Shown piece after piece: positions 24,846 to 33,426 of a stretch of DNA of 42,788 nt. Source of the DNA: an uncultured Oleiphilus sp. Its GTDB lineage: Bacteria; Pseudomonadota; Gammaproteobacteria; Pseudomonadales; Oleiphilaceae. Under the pieces are notes generated by a model. It saw nothing but the letters and a program-made list of their open reading frames with translations, made no database searches and was not told the DNA's origin. Each line of letters starts with the position of its first letter. The stretch's first letter is position 1. The translations under genes and the position numbers were made by a program. The stretch is taken from positions 1 through 42,788 of the forward strand of contig CAJWBE010000030.1 in assembly GCA_913020045.1 (NCBI GenBank), written 5' to 3'.

Positions 24846-25508
24846 ATGGAGTGGGTTCAGGTACTGGGTTTTGCTTTCGTCGCACTATTACTGGTCGTGT
24901 CGCCAGGCCCAAATGGTTTACTGATCGCGAAAACTGTTCCCTTGCGCGGCAAGGAAGCTGGGTTTGCCAACATCGCGGGGTTTATGGCCGCGTTTGCAGT
25001 CCATGGCTCGTTGTCTATTCTGGGGATCTCCGTTATTTTGATGCAATCCGCCGACGCATTTTTCGTGGTAAAAATGTTGGGAGCGTTGTATTTGGGGTGG
25101 ATCGGGATCAAAGCGGTAATCAGCGCTTGGCAAACACCCGAACCCTCTTCAGAGCCTGTTGGTGCACAAAGCGATACATCGTTAGCGGCTATCCGGACCA
25201 GCAAGAAAATGCTGACAAAGTCCTTCGTAGAAGGCTTCTTAACAAACGCATTGAACCCAAAAGTGTCGATGTTTTATCTCGCGGCTTTTCCTCAATTTAT
25301 CCCCCTTGGTGAGAGTGCTGTTTTCTACGGTGCGGCTTTAGTCTTATTGCACTCTGTGATGAACTTCTTATGGTTCTCTGGCATGGTTCTACTGTTTTCA
25401 CGCTTGGCTCATGCGAGCAAAAATCGCTCTTTTCAGCGCTGGCTTAAAGGCACGACGGGTATTGTCTTTATAGGCTTTGGCGCAAAGCTAATCGCGCTAG
25501 AAAAATAG
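24846..25508 (+). CDS. LysE/RhtB-family amino-acid exporter
   Basis: A 220-residue membrane protein with about six helices. The N-terminal LLLVVSPGPNGLLIAKT is the family's PGP signature, followed by GFMAAFAVHGSLSILG, LGALYLGWIGIKAV, the polar loop before KSFVEGFLTNALNPKVSMFY (the second signature) and a C-terminal helix. Members export basic or neutral amino acids or homoserine lactones; the substrate cannot be read. The ATG at 24846 follows AGGGGA at eight bases; an out-of-frame ATG five bases earlier is not used. It is monocistronic. Confidence 0.93.
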   Translation: MEWVQVLGFAFVALLLVVSPGPNGLLIAKTVPLRGKEAGFANIAGFMAAFAVHGSLSILGISVILMQSADAFFVVKMLGALYLGWIGIKAVISAWQTPEPSSEPVGAQSDTSLAAIRTSKKMLTKSFVEGFLTNALNPKVSMFYLAAFPQFIPLGESAVFYGAALVLLHSVMNFLWFSGMVLLFSRLAHASKNRSFQRWLKGTTGIVFIGFGAKLIALEK

Positions 25509-25764
25509 CACACTGTGTTTGTTGGTAGTCGCTGATTTGGCGGCGTTAGCGTTCCTCTTTCGGATCGGCATGGTCATGCTGGTCCTTCTTATAAATCGTT
25601 ATTACTAAAGCGTTCGTTCTCAGGTGGAAGGACGTTGCTTTTCACTTGGCTCACTCGAAAAGCGATTGAAAGCAAGGATTCCAATACCACCTATACTATA
25701 TGTACTTTTTGGACGATAGTTTCGATCAAACATCAGTACTTATTCGATAGGAGTGACCCTCATT

Positions 25765-26853
25765 ATGAATAGCCAACAGTTATCGCCATTAAATGGTTTT
25801 CCGAAGATGTTTGTCGCAACTGGTTTTCTTGTTCTTTTACTAGGGTGTGACCAAAAAGGCGCAAAAGACCAGTTTCAGTGGCGTCTGCAGTCGCAGGCTG
25901 TTGAATCGAGTGTCGATTATCAAGGCTTGGTAGAGATGGCTAAGCAGGTTAAATTGATGTCTGGCGATCGTTTGAATATTGAAACATTTCCTGGAGGAAA
26001 AACGAGCATTGCAGGAGGGCCTGATATCTTTACAGCCGTTAAAAATGGCAAGGTAGAGATCGGCAACGGATGGCCTAATTGGTGGTCTGCCCAAGACCCT
26101 GCTTGGGCTGTGATGAATGCTGGCCCTTTTGATTTAATGAATATTGATGCCTCGATGATATTTTTTCTAGAGGGCGAGGGTACCAAACTTGCCAACCAAC
26201 TCTCGCGACCCGAGGGTATTATCTGGCGCGCGGCATGGTGGCCGGGTATGGAGTTCGGTTTGCTGTCACGTTCACCAATCAATAGCTTAAAAGATCTTAA
26301 GGATAAAAAGGTACGTATTGGCCCGGGTTTGCCGAGTGAAGTACTCGCAGAAGCGGCGCAGGCTTACACGATTCCATTAACGCCAGAAGAAATTAGGCCT
26401 GCTTTGGAAAACGGCGAATTAGACGCTGTCGAATGGACAACGGCTGGTGGAGCTTGGGATTTGGCTTTGAACGACATTAGCCCATACGCGATTGTACCTG
26501 CTATTTGGCAACCATCAGTGGTGTCTGATTTTCTGATAAACGAAGCCGCTTATAATGCTCTGCCAGAAGACCTTCAAGCGATCCTGGATAGTGCCATGAA
26601 GTCCTATACGCTGACGACTACGATTAAATCCAAAATGAAAGACATTGAAGCGTTTGAGCGCTTTAAAGATTCGTCGACACAAGTAACGACCTGGAGTGAA
26701 GAGGACATAAAAACATGGCGGACAGCCTCTGACAAAATCACAGGAATCTACCGTTCGAAAAATCAGTTTACTCGAGAATTGATAGACAAAAAGCAAGCCT
26801 TTAAGAAACGATATGAAGACTATTATGATGTCTTTGGTCCATACGATAATTAG
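25765..26853 (+). CDS. TRAP-type (DctP) solute-binding lipoprotein
   Basis: A 362-residue DctP-family protein. I place the start at ATG 25765, eleven bases after AGGAG (25749-25753), because the GTG at 25753 overlaps that site. An N-terminal hydrophobic stretch ends in the lipobox LLGC, so it should be membrane-anchored. Landmarks are LNIETFPGGKTSIAGGPDIF, GNGWPNWW, LKDLKDKKVRIGPGLPSEVL with the carboxylate-binding Arg position, and AVEWTTAGGAWDL. DctP proteins bind organic or keto acids. The DctQ and DctM permease genes are absent; instead a GGDEF-EAL gene starts 14 bases after the stop, which suggests a ligand-sensing role. Confidence 0.88.
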   Translation: MNSQQLSPLNGFPKMFVATGFLVLLLGCDQKGAKDQFQWRLQSQAVESSVDYQGLVEMAKQVKLMSGDRLNIETFPGGKTSIAGGPDIFTAVKNGKVEIGNGWPNWWSAQDPAWAVMNAGPFDLMNIDASMIFFLEGEGTKLANQLSRPEGIIWRAAWWPGMEFGLLSRSPINSLKDLKDKKVRIGPGLPSEVLAEAAQAYTIPLTPEEIRPALENGELDAVEWTTAGGAWDLALNDISPYAIVPAIWQPSVVSDFLINEAAYNALPEDLQAILDSAMKSYTLTTTIKSKMKDIEAFERFKDSSTQVTTWSEEDIKTWRTASDKITGIYRSKNQFTRELIDKKQAFKKRYEDYYDVFGPYDN

Positions 26854-26867
26854 CGCCCGAAAATAAG

Positions 26868-29156
26868 ATGAAAGAGCACTTTTCACTTAAGCTCGCGTTA
26901 ACTCTGTTCCTTATTATCGCTTTGATAATGAGCTTGTTTGCGGTTGTTAGGCACCAACAGAGCAATGAGCTGTTTGAAAGTCAGGTCACGAATAATTCAA
27001 AGGTGATATCTGAGCGTATTGCGAGTCAGGTAAGTCCATCAATTTGGGAAATCTACCTTAGTTCTGTTAATCGTCGCTTTTCAGAAGAGGCGGCCTCGGC
27101 AGTGCTGAGCTCCGAAATGAAGAACCTTTACATAGACGCGATCGTTGTCTACGGCCGCTTTGGTCATGTATACATGGGAAAGGTCAGTCATGCGGGGGAG
27201 GGCGTTGAACCTTATTTAGCGTCCTTGCACGAAGAGCATTTAGGAAACCACCCAAACCGAGTCGATCACCCAATCAAGAATGGCTCTATGACCATTGGTA
27301 AGGTGACTGTCTATTTTAATGACGAGCCCTTGCGTGAACAGGTGGCGAAGGCCTTCAAACTGGACTTGATTCAGATATTCTTCATTTCATTGTTCATTAT
27401 TCTTGTTTTGTTTTTCGCGATTAAGCGCGTTCTGATCCAACCGCTAGAGTCACTTAAGATAGCCAAGAATACGTTTAATAGCTTGGATGAAGGGATTTTA
27501 TACGTTGATAATGAGCACCGAGTGTTTAATGCAAATCCTGCATTCAGCCGCATGACAGGATTCGGATTGGATCATTTCGTCGATAAAGACTGTGACCTGT
27601 TTAGTTTTGATGAATCGGACGTAGGATTCTGGGAGTTGATTGATCGCGAGATTGACGACCACAATACCTGGTCTGGTGAGGCATATTGCTCTGGCAACGC
27701 TGGCAATGTCTTTCCTGTTCAGCTGACTGTGTCTCAGGTAAAAAATGATGAGAATCAAGACATCTGCCGCGTGCTTGTTTTTCAAGACATATCTAAACAA
27801 AAAGAAGCGGAGCGAAAACTTAAAGATTTAGCGTTCTATGATGCGTTGACCGGACTGGCTAACCGTCGCCACTTTGAAGAATTGATGATGCAGGAAATCG
27901 CTGCTTCGGAGCGTTCCCGTGAAAAAATGGGTTTGCTGTTTATTGATTTGGATGACTTTAAATTTATCAACGATTCGTTGGGTCACAATGAAGGAGATGA
28001 GTTGCTTGTCGAAATGGCCCGTCGTTTCAATGAGCGTGTTCGTAATAGTGACCATATTGCACGATTTGGTGGTGACGAATTTACCGTCATTGCGACACGG
28101 ATCGAGTCGGAAGAAGTGTTGACGTCTTTGGCTGAAGACCTTATCCAGCTGGCTGCTGCACCAATTGTCCTGCAAGGAAAGTCCTACAAAGTGAGCGCTA
28201 CCATAGGGATTAGTATTTACCCCAAGGATGGTGCTCAAATTGATGAGTTAGTGAAGCATGCAGATAGTGCTATGTATCAGGCCAAGGAATCGGGTAAAGG
28301 AAAATATAGCTTCTATTCCTCAGCGCTAGATCTGAAGATTCAGCATCGCCAACGCATAAAATCGTTGTTGCGCAACTGTTTGGATAACAACGAGCTTTAC
28401 TTGCAGTATCAACCTAAAGTGGGCCTAAATGATCGTCACCCGATGACAGGAGCGGAGGCGTTGCTCCGCTGGAATAGTGAGGAGTTTGGTTTAATCCCGC
28501 CAGACGAATTTATTCCTCTCGCCGAGGAGTCGGGCGCAATTATTCGCATTGGCGAGTGGGTCATTCAGCAAAGCTTTAAAAAGGTAGCCGAGTGGAATTA
28601 TAAGTACTCAAATAAAGTGGTTAAACTCGCGATTAATCTATCCTCTCATCAATTGCACAATACTAATTTGGTTCCATTCATTCGACGTGAAATGCAAACG
28701 TACGATGTAGATCCGAAATGGGTGGAATTTGAAATTACCGAAAGTGCAATTATCACTGATTTCGACGCTTCAGTTGTTGTTCTCCAAGGCCTTAAGGAAA
28801 TGGGGTTCAGTCTATCTTTAGACGACTTTGGAACGGGGTACTCGTCCCTTAGCTATTTAACGAAGTTGCCGATAGATATACTTAAGATTGATAAGTCGTT
28901 TGTATTTGAAGTAGGAGAGAGTCGCCGGGCGGAATCGGTAGTCGAAACGATTGTCGCACTATCCAAGTCATTGGGGCTTGAGACAATAGCAGAAGGGATC
29001 GAGACGAAAGTACAGCTGGCATTTTTGAAGGAGCTAGGGTGTGAGCTGGGGCAGGGGTACTACTTTTCGCGTCCGTTATCCGAAAACGATTTTGAAAACT
29101 ATATGAATACACAGTTTGGTGCGTCGGATAACGTGGTTTTCCTTCCAGGGGAATAA
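26868..29156 (+). CDS. Membrane GGDEF-EAL dual-domain c-di-GMP enzyme with PAS domain
   Basis: A 762-residue protein. Two membrane helices (about 8-27 and 166-185) enclose a periplasmic domain of about 135 residues. A PAS domain follows (about 200-310), then GGDEF (about 320-480) with intact RFGGDEF (401-405) and an RxxD inhibitory site (RNSD, 392-395), then EAL (about 495-745) with EALLRW (530-535), DDFGTGYSS, KIDKSF and AEGIE all present. Both domains look catalytically competent, so it could make or degrade c-di-GMP. It is in an apparent operon with the TRAP binding lipoprotein, which may deliver a signal to the periplasmic domain. A strong terminator follows at 29202-29229. Confidence 0.95.
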   Translation: MKEHFSLKLALTLFLIIALIMSLFAVVRHQQSNELFESQVTNNSKVISERIASQVSPSIWEIYLSSVNRRFSEEAASAVLSSEMKNLYIDAIVVYGRFGHVYMGKVSHAGEGVEPYLASLHEEHLGNHPNRVDHPIKNGSMTIGKVTVYFNDEPLREQVAKAFKLDLIQIFFISLFIILVLFFAIKRVLIQPLESLKIAKNTFNSLDEGILYVDNEHRVFNANPAFSRMTGFGLDHFVDKDCDLFSFDESDVGFWELIDREIDDHNTWSGEAYCSGNAGNVFPVQLTVSQVKNDENQDICRVLVFQDISKQKEAERKLKDLAFYDALTGLANRRHFEELMMQEIAASERSREKMGLLFIDLDDFKFINDSLGHNEGDELLVEMARRFNERVRNSDHIARFGGDEFTVIATRIESEEVLTSLAEDLIQLAAAPIVLQGKSYKVSATIGISIYPKDGAQIDELVKHADSAMYQAKESGKGKYSFYSSALDLKIQHRQRIKSLLRNCLDNNELYLQYQPKVGLNDRHPMTGAEALLRWNSEEFGLIPPDEFIPLAEESGAIIRIGEWVIQQSFKKVAEWNYKYSNKVVKLAINLSSHQLHNTNLVPFIRREMQTYDVDPKWVEFEITESAIITDFDASVVVLQGLKEMGFSLSLDDFGTGYSSLSYLTKLPIDILKIDKSFVFEVGESRRAESVVETIVALSKSLGLETIAEGIETKVQLAFLKELGCELGQGYYFSRPLSENDFENYMNTQFGASDNVVFLPGE

Positions 29157-29201
29157 CTGAGGGCGCTTCCTATTTACCCCATTTTCTTTGAAACCTCGTT
29201 C

Positions 29202-29229
29202 AAACGCTTGTAAAAAAGCGTTTATTTTT
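29202..29229 (+). terminator. Intrinsic terminator after the GGDEF-EAL gene
   Basis: AAACGCTT (29202-29209) pairs perfectly with AAGCGTTT (29216-29223) around a six-base loop and is followed by ATTTTT (29224-29229). It lies 45 bases after the GGDEF-EAL stop codon. Confidence 0.8.
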
Positions 29230-29238
29230 GCTCTGTTC

Positions 29239-29437
29239 TTACTTGAGGGTGTTTGATGGAAGAATCGAAGAGAGCGTGAGTGATGAGAACTCAGCGGCAG
29301 CCGCAATGGTTAAAGCAAGCTCTGTAAGCAGCTGGCCAATGTCTGCCTTCTAGAAACGCAATCGGGACGAACGCCGATATCAGTGCGATTGTCGCAGCGA
29401 TGAAGGTAATCCAGACTATGCGTTTGGCAAACACTCG
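29239..29437 (-). pseudogene. Remnant of an RND efflux permease (AcrB-type), frameshifted
   Basis: Reading the reverse strand from just after the TetR stop gives VFAKRIVWITFIAATIALIS followed by AFVPIAFLEGR. After a frameshift near 29342 the reading continues GQLLTELALTIAAAAEF, SSLTLSSILPSNTLK and a stop at 29239-29241. Joined, these match the well-conserved membrane region of RND permeases that reads ...VFVPIAFLEG..GRLFTEFALTLAAAV.FSS..ALTL.PML. Only about 65 of roughly 1,030 residues remain, with no start codon of its own. It lies exactly where a TetR-regulated efflux pump would be expected, immediately downstream of and co-directional with the TetR gene. Confidence 0.75.
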
Positions 29438-29448
29438 CTACTTCTTTT

Positions 29449-30066
29449 CTATTGGCGCAGTAGTAAGTCCAAGTAATGGTCCATTAGCCTTGAGTGGCTG
29501 TTCCAGCTGTGCTCACTAATGGTAATTAAATTGAGAGCAATGCCATGTAACTGGCAGGCTGTGCTTTGCATGCTAGCTAAGCATTGTTCTGCGTCCATCG
29601 CCGGAAAAATTTGCTTAGTTAAAGGCAAAAATACCTCATTCATTCGGCTTTCCATGTCGGCGTGATTGATAAAGAATTGACTATCGTGCCCTGCGCGATC
29701 TTCGTTTAAAAATACCATGCGAAACCGGTCTGGGTGCTTAAACCAGTAATCAAGGTAGGCGTGGCAGGCGGCTCTGTACTTGTCTGCTGCAGTGTTCGCT
29801 GCCTCGATTTTGATATGTTGCTCGAGAAATAGCTCAACAAAAAACTCTTCCCAAATGTGGTGAAGGATTTCATTTTTGTTATCAAAGTATTTGTAGAGGG
29901 TCATGGCGCCCATACCAACATCAGCCGCTATTTTTCGCATCGATACGGATGCAAAACCATCCTCCTTGAAGCGCTTTTTAGCGGCCTCAATGATCTTTTT
30001 TTCTTTTTGTTTCGTGCTTTTGAGGGGCTGTTTTGGCCTCCCTCGTTGTGCTGGATTGTCGATAAT
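29449..30066 (-). CDS. TetR-family regulator with non-standard start codon
   Basis: From the first in-frame ATG (29938-29940) only 163 residues result and half the DNA-binding domain is lost. Upstream the frame stays open and encodes a proper TetR N-terminus: basic RGRPK segment, KIIEAAKKRFKEDGFASVS, then MRKIAADVGMGAMTLYKYFD with the recognition helix. Between the upstream stop (30088-30090) and that ATG there is no ATG, GTG or TTG in frame. The likely start is ATT at 30064-30066 (or ATC next to it), giving 205 residues, the usual family length. The ligand domain (HHIWEEFFVELF onward) is intact. It is divergent from an FAD oxidoreductase across an operator, and a degraded RND pump lies downstream. 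Confidence 0.8.
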   Translation of the reverse strand: MIDNPAQRGRPKQPLKSTKQKEKKIIEAAKKRFKEDGFASVSMRKIAADVGMGAMTLYKYFDNKNEILHHIWEEFFVELFLEQHIKIEAANTAADKYRAACHAYLDYWFKHPDRFRMVFLNEDRAGHDSQFFINHADMESRMNEVFLPLTKQIFPAMDAEQCLASMQSTACQLHGIALNLITISEHSWNSHSRLMDHYLDLLLRQ

Positions 30067-30138
30067 CCTACCCTCGAAAATTCCTTGTTAGGGTTCGAAT
30101 CTAGGGTGTTTTTTCAGCTAGGTCAAATAAATCCTTGA

Positions 30139-30161
30139 TTAAATAGTACGCGTACGTTTAA
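30139..30161. promoter_or_regulatory. TetR-type operator overlapping the FAD oxidoreductase promoter
   Basis: The core GTACGCGTAC (30146-30155) is a perfect ten-base palindrome, flanked by TTAAA on the left and TTTAA on the right. It falls between a possible -35 (TTGATT, 30135-30140) and -10 (TAATAT, 30159-30164) with an 18-base spacer. Its position between the divergent TetR and oxidoreductase genes makes it the expected binding site of that TetR. Confidence 0.7.
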
Positions 30162-30214
30162 TATTATTCGAAGCCTTTTGAGCAACTATCTTTTTTGACA
30201 TTGGAGGAATGGGT

Positions 30215-31621
30215 ATGCAGAGCAAGGTGTTGGAGGATATGAACAATAATTATTCGTTTTGGCAGCATAAGTATGGAGCTTACCTTCCGAATGAGGCGCT
30301 ACCAAAGGGTAGCTACGATACTGACGTTCTGATTGTTGGTGCTGGGTATACCGGTCTAACCGCGGCTAGAGAGCTTAAGCGAGATAATCCTGACCTGAAT
30401 GTCATGGTGCTGGACGCCAATGAAATTGGCTTTGGGGCGTCTGGCCGCAATGGCGGTTTCAATATGACCTTGTTCGGAATGGAGCCTGAGACAACGGTTT
30501 TGCGTTGGGGCAAGGCGAAGGCTCGCGAAGCACAAACCTATATGCAAAAGGCGGTGGCCTATGTGCGCGACCTAGTAGAAAAAGAGGGTTTGGATTCTGA
30601 CTACGAGCATACCGGAATGTGGCGTGTTGCCTATACGGCAAGCCAAGAGAAGCGCCTTAAGAATACCTACCGTTTACTCTGCGGCTTAGCAAAAGAAGGT
30701 AGCTACGAGTTTTATGACCAAGACGAAGTTCGAAAGAGGCTTAATGCTCCGCAAGTTAGAGCCGCGATCTATGAGCCAGAGACCGGGATTTTAGATCCTT
30801 GCAAGCATGTTCGGGCGCTAAAGAAACTAGCAGAAAAGGCGGGTGCAAAGATTTATGAGAATTCAGCGGTAACCAGTATCTGCAAGGTAAACAGTGGTGT
30901 GGAAGTGAAAACCTCGAACGCGATAGTTCGAGCCAAAAAGCTTGTGTTAGCAACAAATGCCTGGACACATACCTTGTCTGGCCCACGTAAACTAAGAAGT
31001 CGTCAGCGGGCAGTCTGGACTTATCAAGTTGTCTCAGACCCGCTAACCGAACAGGAATGGAATGCCTTGGGATGGGACGACCGCATGTCGATCGAGGACA
31101 ATCGCCAGCTAGTCCATTACTTAAGAATCACAAAGTGTGGCCGCATTACGATGGGCGGTGGAAATATTGGTTTTGAGTATGGCAACGATATGGACAAGTG
31201 GCATGACACGAACGTGTGGCAAGATTTAGAGGATCACTTTCGTTGGTTATTTCCAACGCTTTCGCACAAAAAAATCTATTACAAATGGGGTGGTGCAGTG
31301 TCTGCCAATTTCGATATGGTGCCTGAAATTGGTTTTATTGGTGACGAGAACATTATTTATTCAAGCGGTTGCATCGGACACGGCGTATCACTAACCCAGC
31401 TCAATGGCCGGCTGATAGCAGATCTTATTTCAGGCGTGAACAGTGAGCTAAGTCGGTTCTGGATAGTGAATCGACATGCCATCCCTGTTCCTCCCGGTAA
31501 CTTTCTGTCCTATGCTGGTGTGAAGGCGATTACCAGTGTTCTTAAAGGGGTCGATTGGTTTGAAGAGCGAGATCTTCGCAAAGCGTCCAAGGCTGACACA
31601 AAAGGGGACGTTGATGCCTAA
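30215..31621 (+). CDS. FAD-dependent oxidoreductase (DAO family, PuuB-like)
   Basis: A 468-residue flavoprotein. I chose ATG 30215, seven bases after GGAGG (30203-30207); the ATG six bases earlier is too close. The FAD-binding motif VLIVGAGYTGLTAAREL is followed by the second signature GFGASGRNGGFN, typical of amine oxidases such as gamma-glutamylputrescine oxidase. The C-terminal flavin segment is YSSGCIGHGVSLTQLNGRLI. The substrate is likely a primary or secondary amine, but is not proven. The stop overlaps the amidohydrolase start by eight bases, so the two are translationally coupled and likely act in one catabolic route under the divergent TetR. Confidence 0.9.
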   Translation: MQSKVLEDMNNNYSFWQHKYGAYLPNEALPKGSYDTDVLIVGAGYTGLTAARELKRDNPDLNVMVLDANEIGFGASGRNGGFNMTLFGMEPETTVLRWGKAKAREAQTYMQKAVAYVRDLVEKEGLDSDYEHTGMWRVAYTASQEKRLKNTYRLLCGLAKEGSYEFYDQDEVRKRLNAPQVRAAIYEPETGILDPCKHVRALKKLAEKAGAKIYENSAVTSICKVNSGVEVKTSNAIVRAKKLVLATNAWTHTLSGPRKLRSRQRAVWTYQVVSDPLTEQEWNALGWDDRMSIEDNRQLVHYLRITKCGRITMGGGNIGFEYGNDMDKWHDTNVWQDLEDHFRWLFPTLSHKKIYYKWGGAVSANFDMVPEIGFIGDENIIYSSGCIGHGVSLTQLNGRLIADLISGVNSELSRFWIVNRHAIPVPPGNFLSYAGVKAITSVLKGVDWFEERDLRKASKADTKGDVDA

Positions 31622-33257
31622 TCAATCGGTTGAACGCAAACTGTTGTACAACGCGACGATTTGGTCGGGAGAGGACGCTATCCCGGCGCGAGGCTGGCTT
31701 GAAATTGAAGGTGAGAAGATCAAGTTAATAGGGCAAGGGAAGAGGCCGAAAGTAAGCGAACACACTGATACTATTGACCTAAATGGCGCCCATATCCTAC
31801 CTGGTTTTGTTGATTGCCATTCTCACTTAACGGTCAGCGCTTGGATACCGTGTTCGATTGATGGGTCACATTGGAAGGACAACAACGAGATGCTTGATGC
31901 CTTGCGTCGTCGCGCCTCCGTGGTAGAAGAAACTGAATGGTTGATGGTGTTTTATGCCGACTTCCATAGCATGGGTCGCCTTCCTTCGATGCTCGAATTG
32001 GATGAAGCAAGCTTGGGTCGCCCGGTCATCATTAATGATTATTCGCTACATCAGTGCCTGGCCAATGAGGCGGCCTATAAAAGAGCGAATATCTCGGCCC
32101 TTAGTTTTCCAATCAACGATGTTGTCGTTAAAAATGGGCATCCGACAGGGCTGCTTCAAGAGGCGGCAAGTGGGCACATGTTGAGTATCGCGTTGAACCA
32201 ACTTGCGAGCGAACTCGAATCCATTAGTGCGCTGGCGCTGCTGGAATCCGAGGCGGCTAGGCATTTAGCCATGGGTATTACGGCATGTCATGACCCATGC
32301 GTACACCCCCGAATGCAAGTAGCGATGGAGAGGCTTCAAACTAGAACGCCGTTACGCTTATCCTGGTCTCATGTTAAGTCCAATGAAAGCGCAGACTATG
32401 TCGTTGATGAGCTGTGTTTGTCGTGCGGTGCCGGCCCTAAAAGCGCAAAAACATTTCTTGATGGCGCGAAGCAATGCGCGATATGTCTCGAACCCACTGA
32501 GGTAATGAAGTTGACCGCATATGCGGTTGGTGGTGCACTAAGAGGTGACTTTTCTAGTTTGCAGACGTTGACTAGTACTAAGATGTTATATAAACAAAGA
32601 AAGTTTGTAACGCCTTATCTACGGTTCTCTCCTGATGAGGTTAGTGGAATATTGGATGAAATTGGAATGGCTGATGCGCGGCCAAAAATTCATGCGATAG
32701 GTAATGAGGCCGTCAAGTGTGCCTGCCAAGCGTTGAAGCAGACCGGTACTCAAGACTCAACTATCGAACACCTCATATTGCTAACCAATGATGATATTGA
32801 GGACGTCGCTGACTGTGGTGCGATCGCCTCTTTGCAGCCAGGTTTTTTGAATCAGTCGGAGGAACTTGTCGCGTCCAATATGGAAAAAGTGATGAATGTG
32901 ATTCCTGCTAAATCTTTGATGGAGGCAGGTATTCCCACTGCTCTTAGCTCAGATAATCCATGCGGTCCATTGGACCCTTTGGGGAATATTCGTAGTGCGG
33001 TTAGACGGCGCAGTGATAGTGGCGTGATTGTGGATAAAAAAGAAGCTATTACGATTTCTGAGGCTGTCCGTGGCTATTCAATGGTCGGACATCATGCAAT
33101 TCATGGGAAGCCTCACCGAGGCATTTCAGTTGGCGAGGTTGCAGATCTAGTGATACTTAGTAGTCATCCAGAGAACCCATCAACCAGAGTATTGTCAACC
33201 TGGATCGATGGCGAAGCGGTGTATACCCAAGGTGTGATGCAAAGACGAAGACCTTAG
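31614..33257 (+). CDS. Amidohydrolase of the YtcJ-like (amidohydrolase 3) family
   Basis: A 547-residue metal-dependent hydrolase. The open frame extends further up, but ATG 31614 has GGGG seven bases before it, overlaps the upstream stop and yields the normal N-terminus (MPNQSVERKLLYNATIWSGE). The metal site starts with HxH in GFVDCHSHL (His69, His71). Further landmarks are FLDGAKQCAICLEPTEV, KIHAIGNEAVKCACQAL and ALSSDNPCGPLDPLGNIRSA near the C-terminus. Members hydrolyse amides or formamide-like groups; the substrate here is unknown. Coupling with the amine-oxidase-like gene suggests sequential attack on an N-acyl or amine compound. A terminator follows at 33297. Confidence 0.88.
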   Translation: MPNQSVERKLLYNATIWSGEDAIPARGWLEIEGEKIKLIGQGKRPKVSEHTDTIDLNGAHILPGFVDCHSHLTVSAWIPCSIDGSHWKDNNEMLDALRRRASVVEETEWLMVFYADFHSMGRLPSMLELDEASLGRPVIINDYSLHQCLANEAAYKRANISALSFPINDVVVKNGHPTGLLQEAASGHMLSIALNQLASELESISALALLESEAARHLAMGITACHDPCVHPRMQVAMERLQTRTPLRLSWSHVKSNESADYVVDELCLSCGAGPKSAKTFLDGAKQCAICLEPTEVMKLTAYAVGGALRGDFSSLQTLTSTKMLYKQRKFVTPYLRFSPDEVSGILDEIGMADARPKIHAIGNEAVKCACQALKQTGTQDSTIEHLILLTNDDIEDVADCGAIASLQPGFLNQSEELVASNMEKVMNVIPAKSLMEAGIPTALSSDNPCGPLDPLGNIRSAVRRRSDSGVIVDKKEAITISEAVRGYSMVGHHAIHGKPHRGISVGEVADLVILSSHPENPSTRVLSTWIDGEAVYTQGVMQRRRP

Positions 33258-33296
33258 TTTTATTGCTTTCCGTTATAAGTTTTTTGGATTTCTATG

Positions 33297-33319
33297 CGAC
33301 CCGTGTTCCGGGTCGTTTT
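33297..33319 (+). terminator. Intrinsic terminator of the FAD oxidoreductase-amidohydrolase operon
   Basis: CGACCCG (33297-33303) pairs perfectly with CGGGTCG (33309-33315) around a five-base loop TGTTC and is followed by TTTT (33316-33319). It lies 39 bases after the amidohydrolase stop. Confidence 0.8.
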
Positions 33320-33426
33320 ACATATGCGTACTTTTGCATGGCTAGAATAATGATGGTTAGTGTTTTATATCGATTCTCGCGCGGGCTGCTGTGCTATGTT
33401 TAAGGACAACTTTTTGAGGGGGCGCT

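Noticed and set aside
24851-25312. 153-codon open frame overlapping the LysE gene in another frame
   Set aside because: The LysE frame carries the PGP and NALNP signatures and membrane helices; the alternative frame is Arg-rich and featureless.
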